Origin: DATKIY01 sp963726755 | GTDB taxonomy: Bacteria; Actinomycetota; Actinomycetes; JAHEKZ01 | NCBI GenBank assembly: GCA_963726755.1 | Contig: CAVSDB010000003.1 | Span: 868,001-932,000, forward strand | Direction: 5' to 3' | DNA: 64,000 nt | Notes under the pieces: model-generated | Told to the model about the DNA's origin: nothing | What the model saw: only the letters and a program-made list of their open reading frames with translations | Database searches by the model: none | Part shown: piece by piece, positions 9,610-17,290 of the stretch | How positions within the stretch are numbered: the first letter of the stretch is position 1 | Layout of the letters: the number at the start of each line of letters is the position of its first letter | Program-made: the position numbers and the translations under genes

Positions 9610-10678
9610 TCATTGGGCCACTCGGGCGGCCCCTTCGGCTATTCGTCGTTCGGCCAGTTGGTCTGCCGCCTGTGCAGGCGGGATCTGCTCGCTCTCAGCG
9701 ATCTTCAGTACCTCCAGAGTGGTGTCGAAGATCTTCGCCGCCCTGGTCTTGGCCCGGTCGAAATCGAAGCCAAGGAGCTCGTCGGCGACCTGAATCACTC
9801 CACCGGCGTTGACGACGTAGTCGGGGGCGTAGCAAATCCCCCGATCGGCCAGCAGCGTCTCAACCCCGGGGTGGGCCAGTTGGTTGTTGGCCCCACCGCA
9901 GACCACTGCTGCGCGCAGGCCAGCGACCGAGACGTCGTTGAGCGCTCCCCCAAGGGCATTCGGGGAGAAGACATCCACGTCTGCTGTCAGCAGTTCGGCT
10001 TCGCTGTCGATGGCGGTGACCTCGGGGTGAGCGGCAAGGACAGTGTCAACGGCCTGACGGTTGACGTCGTGGATGAGCACCTCACCCCCCTCGTCGAGGA
10101 CGTGACTGACCAGCCGGTGTCCGACCTTGCCGACGCCAGCGATCGCGACCCGGCGTCCGGTGAGTGCGGGGGAACCCCAGACGTACTGGGCACAGGCGCG
10201 CATTGCCTGAATCACCCCGAAGGCAGTGAGGACCGATGAGTCGCCGGAGCCCCCATTCTCAGGCGATCTGCCAGTCACGTAGCCAGTGACCTGGGCAATC
10301 ACGTCCATATCGGCCACGTACGTCCCCACATCGCAGGCGGTGACGTAGCGGCCGGCCAGTGATTCGACGAGCCGGCCATAGGCCAGGAGGAGCTCGGGAG
10401 TCTTGATGGCGCTGGGGTCACCGATGATGACGGCCTTGCCACCGCCGTGGTCGAGCCCGGCGAGGGCGTTCTTGTAGCTCATGGCCCGCGAGAGGTGCAG
10501 GACGTCGATCAGGGCGGCGGCTTCGTCGGCATAGGGGTAGAAGCGAGTTCCGCCGAGCGCCGGTCCCAGGGCCGTGGAGTGGATCCCCACAATGGCGCGC
10601 AGGCCGCTCGCCGGATCGCTGCCGTAGACAACTTGTTCGTGTCCCTCGAGGATGGTCGAATACCGAGGTCGCTGGCAC
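9610..10678 (-). CDS. vdh: Valine/leucine dehydrogenase, Glu/Leu/Phe/Val dehydrogenase family (frameshifted near start)
   Basis: NAD-dependent oxidative deamination of branched-chain amino acids. The main frame gives IHSTALGPALGGTRFYPY, the catalytic-lysine segment AGLDHGGGKAV, and a Rossmann domain with GVGKVG. The N-terminus lies in another frame: deleting one C at about 10650-10651 joins VFDH to LEGHEQVVYGSDPASGLRAIV and gives a GTG start at 10678, restoring normal family length. Synteny (purM, DUF3073, this gene, bldC) matches Streptomyces vdh. Valine versus leucine specificity cannot be read from the sequence. It faces away from bldC across a shared 254-bp promoter region. Confidence 0.86.
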
Positions 10679-10932
10679 GCCCTGACTCTAGGTGTTCATC
10701 CGTTTTGGACACCATATGCACCGGGTTGTGACACCATTCGTCGGGTGACGGCCGCTCGGGGGAGTGGGCGGCGGTCTGACCGCTCGGTGGGCGGACCCGA
10801 TGGGGTGGGCCTCGTCTGGCCTAGCCCGCTGCGGTCGACGGAGATGATCCGGAAGAACGATTCCGGACAAGCTGGACATCCGTCACTCTGTGCAGTGGAG
10901 CGCTCGCCGAGCGCAACCAGGGGAGGGAACTC

Positions 10933-11187
10933 ATGAGCGTGCAGCAACCAGAGCCTGAGGCTTTGTTGACGCCCGCGGAGGTGGCTGCGCTGTTCCGCGT
11001 AGATCCGAAAACCGTGACGCGTTGGGCAAAGGCTGGCAAGTTAAGCGCCATTCGTACGCTAGGCGGACACCGGCGCTACCGAGCCGCTGAAGTACAAGGA
11101 CTGCTAGAGGGCCTGGGGGCGGGCTCAACCACAGACGTGCGACAAACCACCGACATCCGCCAGTCCACAGACGTCAGGCAACCCTAA
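10933..11187 (+). CDS. bldC: BldC, MerR-type DNA-binding developmental regulator, with a repeated C-terminal tail
   Basis: Small winged-helix DNA-binding protein that controls development or vegetative-growth genes in actinomycetes by head-to-tail binding on DNA direct repeats. Residues about 9-59 are the conserved domain (LLTPAEVAALFRVDPKTVTR, then TLGGHRRY). The start is supported by GGAGGG seven bases upstream. The usual protein is about 68 residues. Here the tail is extended by three imperfect copies of a six-residue unit (TTDVRQ, TTDIRQ, STDVRQ), encoded by three 18-base tandem repeats. The stop codon lies inside a 57-bp repeated element. Confidence 0.95.
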   Translation: MSVQQPEPEALLTPAEVAALFRVDPKTVTRWAKAGKLSAIRTLGGHRRYRAAEVQGLLEGLGAGSTTDVRQTTDIRQSTDVRQP

Positions 11188-11240
11188 GAACGACGCGTTC
11201 TCCCGCACTGGTGCAACAAACTCCGCACTCATGCTGGGGA
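11184..11240 (+). repeat. 57-bp dispersed element, copy 1
   Basis: This 57-base stretch matches the reverse complement of 54056-54112 at 54 of 57 positions, with no length difference. The three mismatches fall in one four-base block. It contains two small inverted repeats: AGAACG-ACG-CGTTCT, and GCAC-TG-GTGC. It starts one base before the bldC stop codon TAA. Copy 2 is in the same orientation relative to its upstream gene, about 40 bases after the mutT1 stop, so a 3'-UTR, terminator-like or protein-binding role is possible. I do not recognise the element. Confidence 0.85.
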
Positions 11241-11414
11241 AAACCCCTCAATTAGGGCGCAACTAACAACTATTACTCCATTGGGGTAATAGCGGTCTGT
11301 GAGGTGTGTCACATCCACACCTGTGAGTCGCGACACACCGGGGGCTCAGGATTTGATTTCCGGCCCCTATCGGCCGATACCCTTCAGTGACCTCGCCTAC
11401 CAGGCGGGGTTCTG

Positions 11415-11594
11415 ACTGTGACGCCGAATCCTGCCCAGCGGTCAGCACAATGCACCCGACCGTAAGGGCAGGAGCGGGGGAACCACGAATACGGACGGCT
11501 CCCACCGTCCTTGGGGTTAAGTCGGATCCGGCAGGATCCGCCCGGGCACTCTCTGGCCCGAACCCGACAGCTCACTTCGTAGGCGTCGGAGAGG
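11415..11594 (+). promoter_or_regulatory. Cyclic di-AMP riboswitch (ydaO-yuaA type)
   Basis: Conserved blocks of the ydaO riboswitch appear in order: GACGCCGAATCCTG, CAGGAGCGGGGGAACCA, TTGGGG followed by a GTCGG block, CCGAACCCGACAGCT, and CGTAGGCGTCGGAGAGG just before the start codon. In actinobacteria this riboswitch is known to control cell-wall hydrolase genes of the NlpC/P60 and Rpf types, and the gene downstream is such an NlpC/P60 protein. High c-di-AMP would be expected to lower hydrolase expression. The limits given are approximate. Confidence 0.88.
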
Positions 11595-11598
11595 ATCC

Positions 11599-12308
11599 AT
11601 GTCGCGTCTACACGCGCGTCGTCAGGTATTCACTGTCGGCCTAATTGTTGCCCTTGCCACTTCCCTCGTTGCTCTTACCGCCCCTGGCGCGCAGGCATCG
11701 AACTCGAGCGGCCACACCTTCAAAGTCCTTCACCACGGTGCCAACGGGCATCGTGTGAAGCAGGTGCAACGCGTCCTTGACGTGAAGCCTGTCTCTGGAC
11801 ACTTCAATGACCGCACCCGTCACGCGGTGCGTAAGTTCCAGCAACGTCGCAGCATCGCCGCCAACGGCGCGGTGACCGAACGTACGTGGCACGCCTTGTC
11901 GTCCAAGTGGCACAGGGTTCAGCACCGCCGCATCGGTCATCAACGCGAAGTACCAGCGGATCATGAAGGTTGCCCGCGCCCAGCGCGGCGACCCCTACGT
12001 CTACGGTGCCGCCGGCCCCGGTGCGTTCGACTGCTCTGGCTACACGATGTACGTGTACCGGAACGCCGCTGGCATCAGCATGCAGCACCTAGCAGGCTGC
12101 GCAGTTCCGCCGTGGTCACCGCATCTCACGTCATCAGGCGCGTCCTGGCGACTTGGTGTTCTTCCACAACGGTGGCGGCATTTACCACGCAGCGATCTAC
12201 GCGGGCCACGGCTTCATCTGGCACGCACCGCACTCGGGATCGCGGGTTCACCGGGAACACCTCTGGACCCGTAGCGTCTACTACGCGCGGATTCTCCCCC
12301 GCGTGTAG
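11599..12308 (+). CDS. Secreted NlpC/P60 peptidoglycan endopeptidase with peptidoglycan-binding domain (two frameshifts)
   Basis: Exported cell-wall hydrolase. A signal peptide (LIVALATSLVALTAPGAQAS) is followed by a PG_binding_1 domain (VKQVQRVLDVKPVSGHFNDR). The protein then changes frame near 11911-11918, at an AGGG run, into a segment with the catalytic cysteine (GAFDCSGYT). It changes frame again near 12094-12096, at GG, into the last segment, RPGDLVFFHNGGG then IYHAAIYAG with the catalytic histidine, ending at TAG 12308. All catalytic residues are intact across three frames, so a working gene with two sequence indels is the simplest reading. A c-di-AMP riboswitch precedes it and a strong hairpin follows. 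Confidence 0.85.
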
Positions 12309-12340
12309 CTTTTGCGCGGCATCGCTGAGGTTGAACAACA

Positions 12341-12374
12341 CTGAGCCCTGGACCGTTTCTGGTCCAGGGCTCAG
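12341..12374. terminator. Bidirectional intrinsic terminator
   Basis: A perfect 14-base-pair inverted repeat, CTGAGCCCTGGACC with a GTTTCT loop and its exact complement, lies between the convergent NlpC/P60 and GNAT genes. It is followed by a T-rich stretch on the + strand. It can end transcripts from both sides. Confidence 0.8.
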
Positions 12375-12411
12375 TTGCGCTTCTTGGTGGCATTGCGGTG
12401 GTGCTTGCGTG

Positions 12412-13278
12412 TCAGATGAATTGGGTTCGGTCCAGTCGTTCAGGAAGCTTCTGGAAACCGGCCGACTTGTAGGTGGCGACGGCGCCGGTAAGGGAACTTA
12501 GGGTACAGACGAGCGCGCTCGACGAACCCATCTGTCTGAGCTCGGCTGCCGCGGCAACGCAAATCACGGTCCCGTAGCCGCGCCCGCGATGTTCGGCATG
12601 GACGCCCATCGGCTCGAGCAACCCCGGCCTCCCCGCACCAGCCGACCACACCGTCACCCCCGCTACCGCAACGCCCTGGTCGTTGTAGGCGAGCAGGCAA
12701 CGTGCGTCGCTGTATGGCAGCCCGCCGGCCATTGCGCGCCACACATCATCGGTGAACCGCGGACTCCCCCACGCCGACCGGTGGACCGCGGTGAACTCGG
12801 ACACCCGCTCTGGCCCAATCGGCTCGATCCGCATGTCCGCTGGTTCAATCGGCGCCGTGAGGTCGCGGCACAGGGGAGTCCACGGCTCGCCAGCTTCCCA
12901 GCCGACCTCGCGCAACAGGTCTTGAACCCCCGTGCCGTTCGGTGCCTCGACGGACACCCTGCCCGCCGGAAGGACACCGCGCTGCGGGTCGGACATGTCT
13001 GTAACAACACGGCGAGCCAGCTCCTGGTCAGACCAAACCTCGGGCGCGACAGTCATCCGGAACACATCGGGACCGTCCAGGAATCCGATAGCGCGCACCT
13101 GTCCGCGCCTGCTCCAAGTGCGGACCGCTGCCGCTGTTGCCTCCGCCCCGAACTGCCAATGCCAGCCGAGGTCGCCTGGATGCAGTTGCATGGGCGAGGT
13201 GTCTTGCTGCCAGTCTCGAAGGGCGCCGACGACGTCGCCGAGCTGGCCGACGTCCGGGGTGCTCAACTCGATCGCCAT
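12412..13278 (-). CDS. GNAT-family N-acetyltransferase
   Basis: A 288-residue acetyltransferase. The C-terminal GNAT domain carries the acetyl-CoA loop HAEHRGRGYGTVICVAAAAE and the late YKSAGF strand. The N-terminal half (DWQQDTSPMQLHPGDLGWHW) has no clear motif and may be a degenerate second GNAT fold. The substrate cannot be deduced. The gene is convergent with the NlpC/P60 hydrolase across the terminator, and the tRNA-Phe gene lies 32 bases upstream on the same strand. Confidence 0.82.
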   Translation of the reverse strand: MAIELSTPDVGQLGDVVGALRDWQQDTSPMQLHPGDLGWHWQFGAEATAAAVRTWSRRGQVRAIGFLDGPDVFRMTVAPEVWSDQELARRVVTDMSDPQRGVLPAGRVSVEAPNGTGVQDLLREVGWEAGEPWTPLCRDLTAPIEPADMRIEPIGPERVSEFTAVHRSAWGSPRFTDDVWRAMAGGLPYSDARCLLAYNDQGVAVAGVTVWSAGAGRPGLLEPMGVHAEHRGRGYGTVICVAAAAELRQMGSSSALVCTLSSLTGAVATYKSAGFQKLPERLDRTQFI

Positions 13279-13310
13279 GCCCGCGATTGAACACGGTCAC
13301 CCTGAGCGCG

Positions 13311-13384
13311 TGGGCAGGGGCGGGATCGAACCGCCGACCTTCCGCTTTTCAGGCGGACGCTCGTACCAACTGAGCTACCTGCCC
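13311..13384 (-). tRNA. tRNA-Phe (GAA)
   Basis: Cloverleaf of 74 bases on the minus strand. The 5' acceptor GGGCAGG pairs with CCTGCCC. The D-arm has AGCTCAGTTGGTA, the anticodon loop CTGAAAA carries GAA, and the T-loop TTCGATC sits in a five-pair stem. No CCA is encoded. It is the last of a Glu-Asp-Phe cluster. Confidence 0.95.
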
Positions 13385-13404
13385 CCACCGGCGTACCGGT
13401 TGAG

Positions 13405-13478
13405 CGGTCCCGACGGGACTTGAACCCGCGACCTCCGCCTTGACAGGGCGGCGAGCACTCCAACTGCTCCACGGGACC
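13405..13478 (-). tRNA. tRNA-Asp (GTC)
   Basis: Minus-strand cloverleaf with acceptor GGTCCCG/CGGGACC, anticodon loop CTGTCAA (GTC) and T-loop TTCAAGT. It lies 20 bases upstream of tRNA-Phe in the same transcription unit. Confidence 0.95.
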
Positions 13479-13503
13479 ATGTGGAGACCTCCTGACGGAG
13501 GTG

Positions 13504-13576
13504 TACCCCCAGCGGGATTCGAACCCGCGCTACCGCCGTGAAAGGGCGGCGTCCTAGGCCGCTAGACGATGAGGGC
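13504..13576 (-). tRNA. tRNA-Glu (TTC)
   Basis: Minus-strand cloverleaf beginning GCCCTCATCGTCTAG, anticodon loop CTTTCAC (TTC), T-loop TTCGAAT and 3' TGGGGGTA. The first acceptor pair is G-U. It is the first gene of the Glu-Asp-Phe tRNA cluster. Confidence 0.95.
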
Positions 13577-13608
13577 TAGCTCCGCCGGAAGCCCGCTTAG
13601 CATAGGGG

Positions 13609-14031
13609 ATGCGCGCGCTGACCTCCAAAGCCAGGTCGAGCCTAGCCGACGTTGGTGGTGGCTCGGAAAGGAATAGATTGCTCGCCCTGAGTCGTGACGA
13701 GTTCGAGGGATTGGTGTCACTAGCTCTCGACTCCGTCCCCGAACAGTTGCTCAATCTCGCGGACAATCTCGTGGTCTTGGTGGAGGAAGAGCCACCACCG
13801 GGCGACGGTCGCGAGATTCTCGGCCTATACGAGGGGATCCCGTTGACTGAGCGCAGCACGTCGTACAGCGGCGTGCTACCGGACCACATTCGAATCTTTC
13901 AGGGACCGCTAGAGCGGATGTGTCGATCGCACGCTGAGGTTGTTGACGAGATACGCATCACCGTCGTGCACGAGATCGCGCACCACTTCGGGATCGATGA
14001 CGAGCGACTACATGCGCTGGGGTACGGATAG
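13609..14031 (+). CDS. Minimal zinc metallopeptidase (zincin-like, PF06262 family)
   Basis: A 140-residue protein ending in HEIAHHFGIDDERLHALGYG, the HExxH helix with the downstream aspartate/glutamate ligand of the minimal actinobacterial gluzincin family. The N-terminal part supplies the short sheet (LVVLVEEEPP) and ILGLYEGIPLTERS typical of the family. The role in the cell is unknown. It diverges from the tRNA-Glu promoter region, with 32 bases between the genes. Confidence 0.87.
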   Translation: MRALTSKARSSLADVGGGSERNRLLALSRDEFEGLVSLALDSVPEQLLNLADNLVVLVEEEPPPGDGREILGLYEGIPLTERSTSYSGVLPDHIRIFQGPLERMCRSHAEVVDEIRITVVHEIAHHFGIDDERLHALGYG

Positions 14032-14070
14032 CCAGACGCACGTGCTTGCTCGCGCGCGGATTACGAACGG

Positions 14071-15048
14071 TTAGAGGAAGCGACCGCAAACGGGCCAGGG
14101 GGAGCGGCCCGATCCCTTGTAGAGGATCCACGCGCGCTTCGTCTGCTCCCAGTAGTTCGCGTCCACCGGGTTGCCGTGACCACCGACTGAGTGCCACGTC
14201 GACAGCGAGAACTGGTACAGGCCGTAGTAGCCGCCAGGGCTTACGGCGTTCGGGTTACCGCCGGACTCGCACTGCGCAAGACCGCGCCAGTTAGGACCGG
14301 TGCCGATCGTGACAACACGCTTCTTGGCCTGACGAAGAACAGTGGACTGCTCGATGCGCTTGGCGACGAGTTCCTGGTTGACGTACGTCTTGCTCCAGAC
14401 GATGTGCCTGCGACCGTCGTGGCCGCGTTGCGTGACGCGGGTGGAGCCACTACGCATCAGCGGAGTGCGGTTCTTCTTAACTGCGTTCTTGATGCGGTAG
14501 TTGCCCTCTGGGAAAGAAACGCGAACACCTTGAACCACAACAACACTGCCTTCGAACACCTGCTCGTCGCCGGTACGAAGGCTGCCGTTAGGTCCGTAGA
14601 TGCGAGTGCGCTCGTAACTGAGGCTCTTTTTTTGGCGTGATTGCGCAGAGTTCGCGGACGGGAGATCCAACTCATGCTTGAGGCCGGCAGCAGTTCGGGC
14701 CGTGACGATTCGGTTTTCCCGTACCCCTCGGTCGACCAGCGAGATGGCGATCGCAGTACGCAGTGTTACGTCCAGGCCGTTAGTGATGGCCGTGGGTGCG
14801 CTCGGGGTCAGAAGGTCGTTGTCGTCGTATCGGACGTGACGCTCAGTCAAGAGCGAGGCGACGGTTGGCGCGGTCGTTGTCACCGTGGTCGTGGTGCCGT
14901 TGACTGTGAGGTTGACTGTCGGGTTCTCAACGGCACCGGCCTGAGTGGCGAGTCCAGCCGCGGAAATTCCGATGGCAGCAACGCCGACAATGGCGGTCGA
15001 CCGGAGGACGCCCCGGAACGTGGGGCGTGCGTGACGGGGCGACAGCAT
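14071..15048 (-). CDS. rpfB: Resuscitation-promoting factor (RpfB-like: DUF348, G5, transglycosylase)
   Basis: Secreted muralytic enzyme that helps non-growing actinobacteria resume growth by cleaving peptidoglycan glycan strands. After a signal/anchor helix (TAIVGVAAIGISAAGLATQAG) come a DUF348 ubiquitin-like domain (VNLTVNGTTTTVTTTAPTV), possibly a second partial one, a G5 domain (GSTRVTQRGHDGRRHIVW), and the Rpf lysozyme-like domain from NWRGLAQCESGGN to PWPVCGRFL with the catalytic glutamate in CESGG. ATG 15048 is chosen over an earlier in-frame start because GGAG lies just upstream and the signal peptide follows at once. The usual partner ksgA is not adjacent. Confidence 0.9.
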   Translation of the reverse strand: MLSPRHARPTFRGVLRSTAIVGVAAIGISAAGLATQAGAVENPTVNLTVNGTTTTVTTTAPTVASLLTERHVRYDDNDLLTPSAPTAITNGLDVTLRTAIAISLVDRGVRENRIVTARTAAGLKHELDLPSANSAQSRQKKSLSYERTRIYGPNGSLRTGDEQVFEGSVVVVQGVRVSFPEGNYRIKNAVKKNRTPLMRSGSTRVTQRGHDGRRHIVWSKTYVNQELVAKRIEQSTVLRQAKKRVVTIGTGPNWRGLAQCESGGNPNAVSPGGYYGLYQFSLSTWHSVGGHGNPVDANYWEQTKRAWILYKGSGRSPWPVCGRFL

Positions 15049-15555
15049 GTAACTCCAAGCGTTGATCTCCCCGGGCAGGAGCAGCACGACGTGAGTCGCG
15101 CTTGGTACTACGGGCTCCACCCCGGCTGTTCCAGTGCGCCTGCTCCTGAGAACTGGGCACTGGCGACCCATTACGGGCCACACCCTCGACGGGGTGCTCG
15201 GGACTCGACCCTAGCCAGGGGTTTCGGGGGGCTGTCCAGCCGAGAACCGGCTGTCCACAGGCGCAGAACGGCTGATTTCGGGCGCTTCCTGGGACTTAGG
15301 CGGCGATTATGAGAGATGGTTCACATTCCCGGTTCGCCCGGTCAGACCATGATAAGAGTGACGGATCGTTCACTGATTGCTACTAAGAGTGATCGAATCT
15401 TGAGGTAGACGTGGCTTCGCGACGCTGAGCGGTCAGATTTGCCGCTGTACGTCGCGAACCGGGTTACGGGAAGAACGGACGCGTCTGAGTCGGCGTGAAA
15501 TGCGCGCCGGTACTCTGAGCGTCACAGATGGGCCATCCTTCGGGCACCCTTCTCT
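15049..15555. other. Gene-free interval between rpf and tRNA-Lys
   Basis: About 500 bases hold the divergent promoters of the Rpf gene and tRNA-Lys. I see a 7-bp inverted repeat (CCAGTGC 15131-15137 and GCACTGG 15157-15163) in the putative Rpf leader, but no riboswitch blocks like those of the NlpC/P60 leader, and no convincing gene. Confidence 0.5.
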
Positions 15556-15629
15556 GGGGCTGCTAGCTCAATTGGCAGAGCTGCGGACTTTTAATCCGTA
15601 GGTTCGGGGTTCGAGTCCCCGGCGGCCCA
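15556..15629 (+). tRNA. tRNA-Lys (TTT)
   Basis: Plus-strand cloverleaf. The acceptor GGGCTGC pairs with GCGGCCC, allowing a T-G pair. The D-arm has AGCTCAATTGGCAGAGC, the anticodon loop CTTTTAA carries TTT, and the T-loop is TTCGAGT. A T6 run follows directly, a possible terminator. The genes to the right are less conserved, so the tRNA could have served as an integration site, but I found no second copy of its 3' end. Confidence 0.95.
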
Positions 15630-15657
15630 CAATTTTTTGTTGGTTTCGGCTGATGCG

Positions 15658-15677
15658 TGACACTTCTTGGCATGTTG
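15658..15677 (+). repeat. Imperfect 20-bp direct repeat, left copy
   Basis: TGACACTTCTTGGCATGTTG matches the right copy at 16693-16712 in 18 of 20 positions. The pair brackets the single hydrolase gene. It could be a transposition or recombination scar, or two binding sites for one regulator. Confidence 0.5.
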
Positions 15678-15797
15678 CACGGGGGTGTCTTGGCGCTGTC
15701 TGTACGAGCTTCCCGAGGCCAATGTCTGCCAGTAACGTGATGAGTCCCTCCATCGGAAGGACATGCTGAGCCTCACGGGGTTCTTCATGGCTACAAC

Positions 15798-16637
15798 ATG
15801 AACAAGCAGGTCATTGAAGGTTTCGACGAGTTGCCTGGTTTGGAGGTAGCGATGAGGGAGGCCTGGGAGCGGTTGATCGTCGGGCCGCCGGATTCCGATC
15901 GATCGGTCCTGTTGTTGCCTGGTGGCGCCTGCTCGGCGCGGTCGTTCAATCTGGTGATGGCGGAGCAGGCGCTGTCCGGTGTCCGCCTGGTAGCCACCAC
16001 GCTGCCCGGTATGGCGGGCGCACCCGTGACCGAGGAGGTGTCCATTCCCGAAATGGCCCGCAAGGCCGGAGAACTGGCCAAAGAAAACGCCTGTGACGTG
16101 GTCGTGGGGTTCTCCTACGGCGCCTCGGTCGCGTTGGACATGGTGCTGTCAGGACATTTCCAGGGCCCCGTCGTGCTGCTCGGCCTCAGCCTGACGACCC
16201 CGGACGAGTCCACGTTCTTCCGTTACGTGGTACGGGCGTCACAGAAGGTGGGCAGGTGGCCTATGGCCATCCTGTTCCGGCTGATGCCGCTGATGGCACG
16301 ATCCGCCAAGACATCGGAGCGGCACAAGAAAGAGTTGATCGAGGACTTCAAGCAGAACAGGGCGAGCGATGCGGTCCGAGTGTGCGGCGAGTACCTCGAC
16401 TACATCGCCGCAGACCGGAACTTCGCCGCCGAGTTGGCCGCGTCGGGCAGCCCGGTGTGGGTCGTCCACGCCGAGGAGAAGGGGGACGGTGGCCTCACCG
16501 ATGCCGAGCGCGCGACACTCGAGGCAGCTCTCAGCGTGACCCTGGTGACAATCCCCGGCGCGGTGTTCCTCATCCCGGACGAGGCTCCACAGCGCACCGC
16601 CGCCGTCATCGCCGACGCATTGAAGCAGGCGACCTGA
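15798..16637 (+). CDS. Alpha/beta hydrolase
   Basis: A 279-residue alpha/beta-hydrolase-fold protein. The oxyanion region is VLLLPGGACSARSFN, the nucleophile elbow VVGFSYGASVAL holds the catalytic serine, and a C-terminal segment (SPVWVVHAEEKGDGGL) follows where the acid residue usually sits. A histidine in the usual final position is not obvious (VTIPGAVFLIPDEAP), so activity is uncertain. The ATG start follows a weak ribosome site. The gene lies just right of tRNA-Lys and is flanked by imperfect 20-bp direct repeats, suggesting it could be a cargo gene. The substrate is unknown. Confidence 0.78.
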   Translation: MNKQVIEGFDELPGLEVAMREAWERLIVGPPDSDRSVLLLPGGACSARSFNLVMAEQALSGVRLVATTLPGMAGAPVTEEVSIPEMARKAGELAKENACDVVVGFSYGASVALDMVLSGHFQGPVVLLGLSLTTPDESTFFRYVVRASQKVGRWPMAILFRLMPLMARSAKTSERHKKELIEDFKQNRASDAVRVCGEYLDYIAADRNFAAELAASGSPVWVVHAEEKGDGGLTDAERATLEAALSVTLVTIPGAVFLIPDEAPQRTAAVIADALKQAT

Positions 16638-16692
16638 CCGACAGCCGTCAAGCCGGAGCCAAGTCGACAAGCAGCGAAAGTGCATGCGCACC

Positions 16693-16712
16693 TGACACTC
16701 CTTGCCATGTTG
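16693..16712 (+). repeat. Imperfect 20-bp direct repeat, right copy
   Basis: TGACACTCCTTGCCATGTTG, 56 bases after the hydrolase stop codon, pairs with the left copy before the gene. The two differences are isolated substitutions. Confidence 0.5.
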
Positions 16713-16804
16713 GTGGAGTTGAGTGTGGCTGAGCAGATATCAGGCCGGGTGCGATCGACAGCTATCGCTCCGACGGGAGACGCGAGTACTCAGAACCATG
16801 GGTT

Positions 16805-17290
16805 TCAGCTCTTCGCCGCTGACTGTTCCTCGTCCGACCACTGGTTGCGCAGTCGCGCCAGCGCGTCACGGACGTGCGACTTGACAGTTCCCACCGAGAT
16901 GCCGAGAGCCGCAGCCGTGTCGGCCTCGGTGAGGTCGTCGAAGTAACGCAACACAATCACCGCACGCTGCCGCCGCGATAGCTTGCGCAGGTCCTCAAGC
17001 AGCGCGATGCGGTCGGTGCTGTCGTGATACGTCGCCTCTGGGACCACCTCGGTGGTGACCTCTCTCCAGCGGCGACCGCGCCATCGGTTCACAGACTCAC
17101 GCGCGAGCACCTGCCGGACGTACGCCTCCGGGCGGTCCTTGATCCGCGCCCACTTCGGCACCACCTTGATCAGCGCTGACTGCACGAGGTCCTCGGCGTC
17201 CTGGTGGTTGCCGGTGAGCAGGTACGCCGTGCGTAGCAGCGCGTCTCTCCGCCAGACCACGAACTGCTCGAAGTCGTCGTACCGGGTCAT
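16805..17290 (-). CDS. SigE-family ECF RNA polymerase sigma factor
   Basis: A 161-residue extracytoplasmic-function sigma factor. Region 2 is LLRTAYLLTGNHQDAEDLVQ with the -10 recognition helix after it. Region 4 is LSRRQRAVIVLRYFDDLTEAD followed by a helix-turn-helix (ALGISVGTVKSHVRDALARL). The start ATG overlaps the upstream gene's stop in ATGA, so the two are translationally coupled. The upstream single-pass membrane protein is therefore a candidate anti-sigma or sensor partner. No target promoter can be assigned from this window. Confidence 0.92.
   Translation of the reverse strand: MTRYDDFEQFVVWRRDALLRTAYLLTGNHQDAEDLVQSALIKVVPKWARIKDRPEAYVRQVLARESVNRWRGRRWREVTTEVVPEATYHDSTDRIALLEDLRKLSRRQRAVIVLRYFDDLTEADTAAALGISVGTVKSHVRDALARLRNQWSDEEQSAAKS

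Noticed and set aside
9538..10239. 233-residue open frame opposite the amino-acid dehydrogenase
   Set aside because: Antisense shadow of a conserved enzyme; no ribosome site and no family signal.
15049..15340. Possible second c-di-AMP riboswitch in the Rpf leader
   Set aside because: The conserved blocks seen before the NlpC/P60 gene (GGGGGAACC, CCCGACAGCT, GTAGGCGT) are not present in order.
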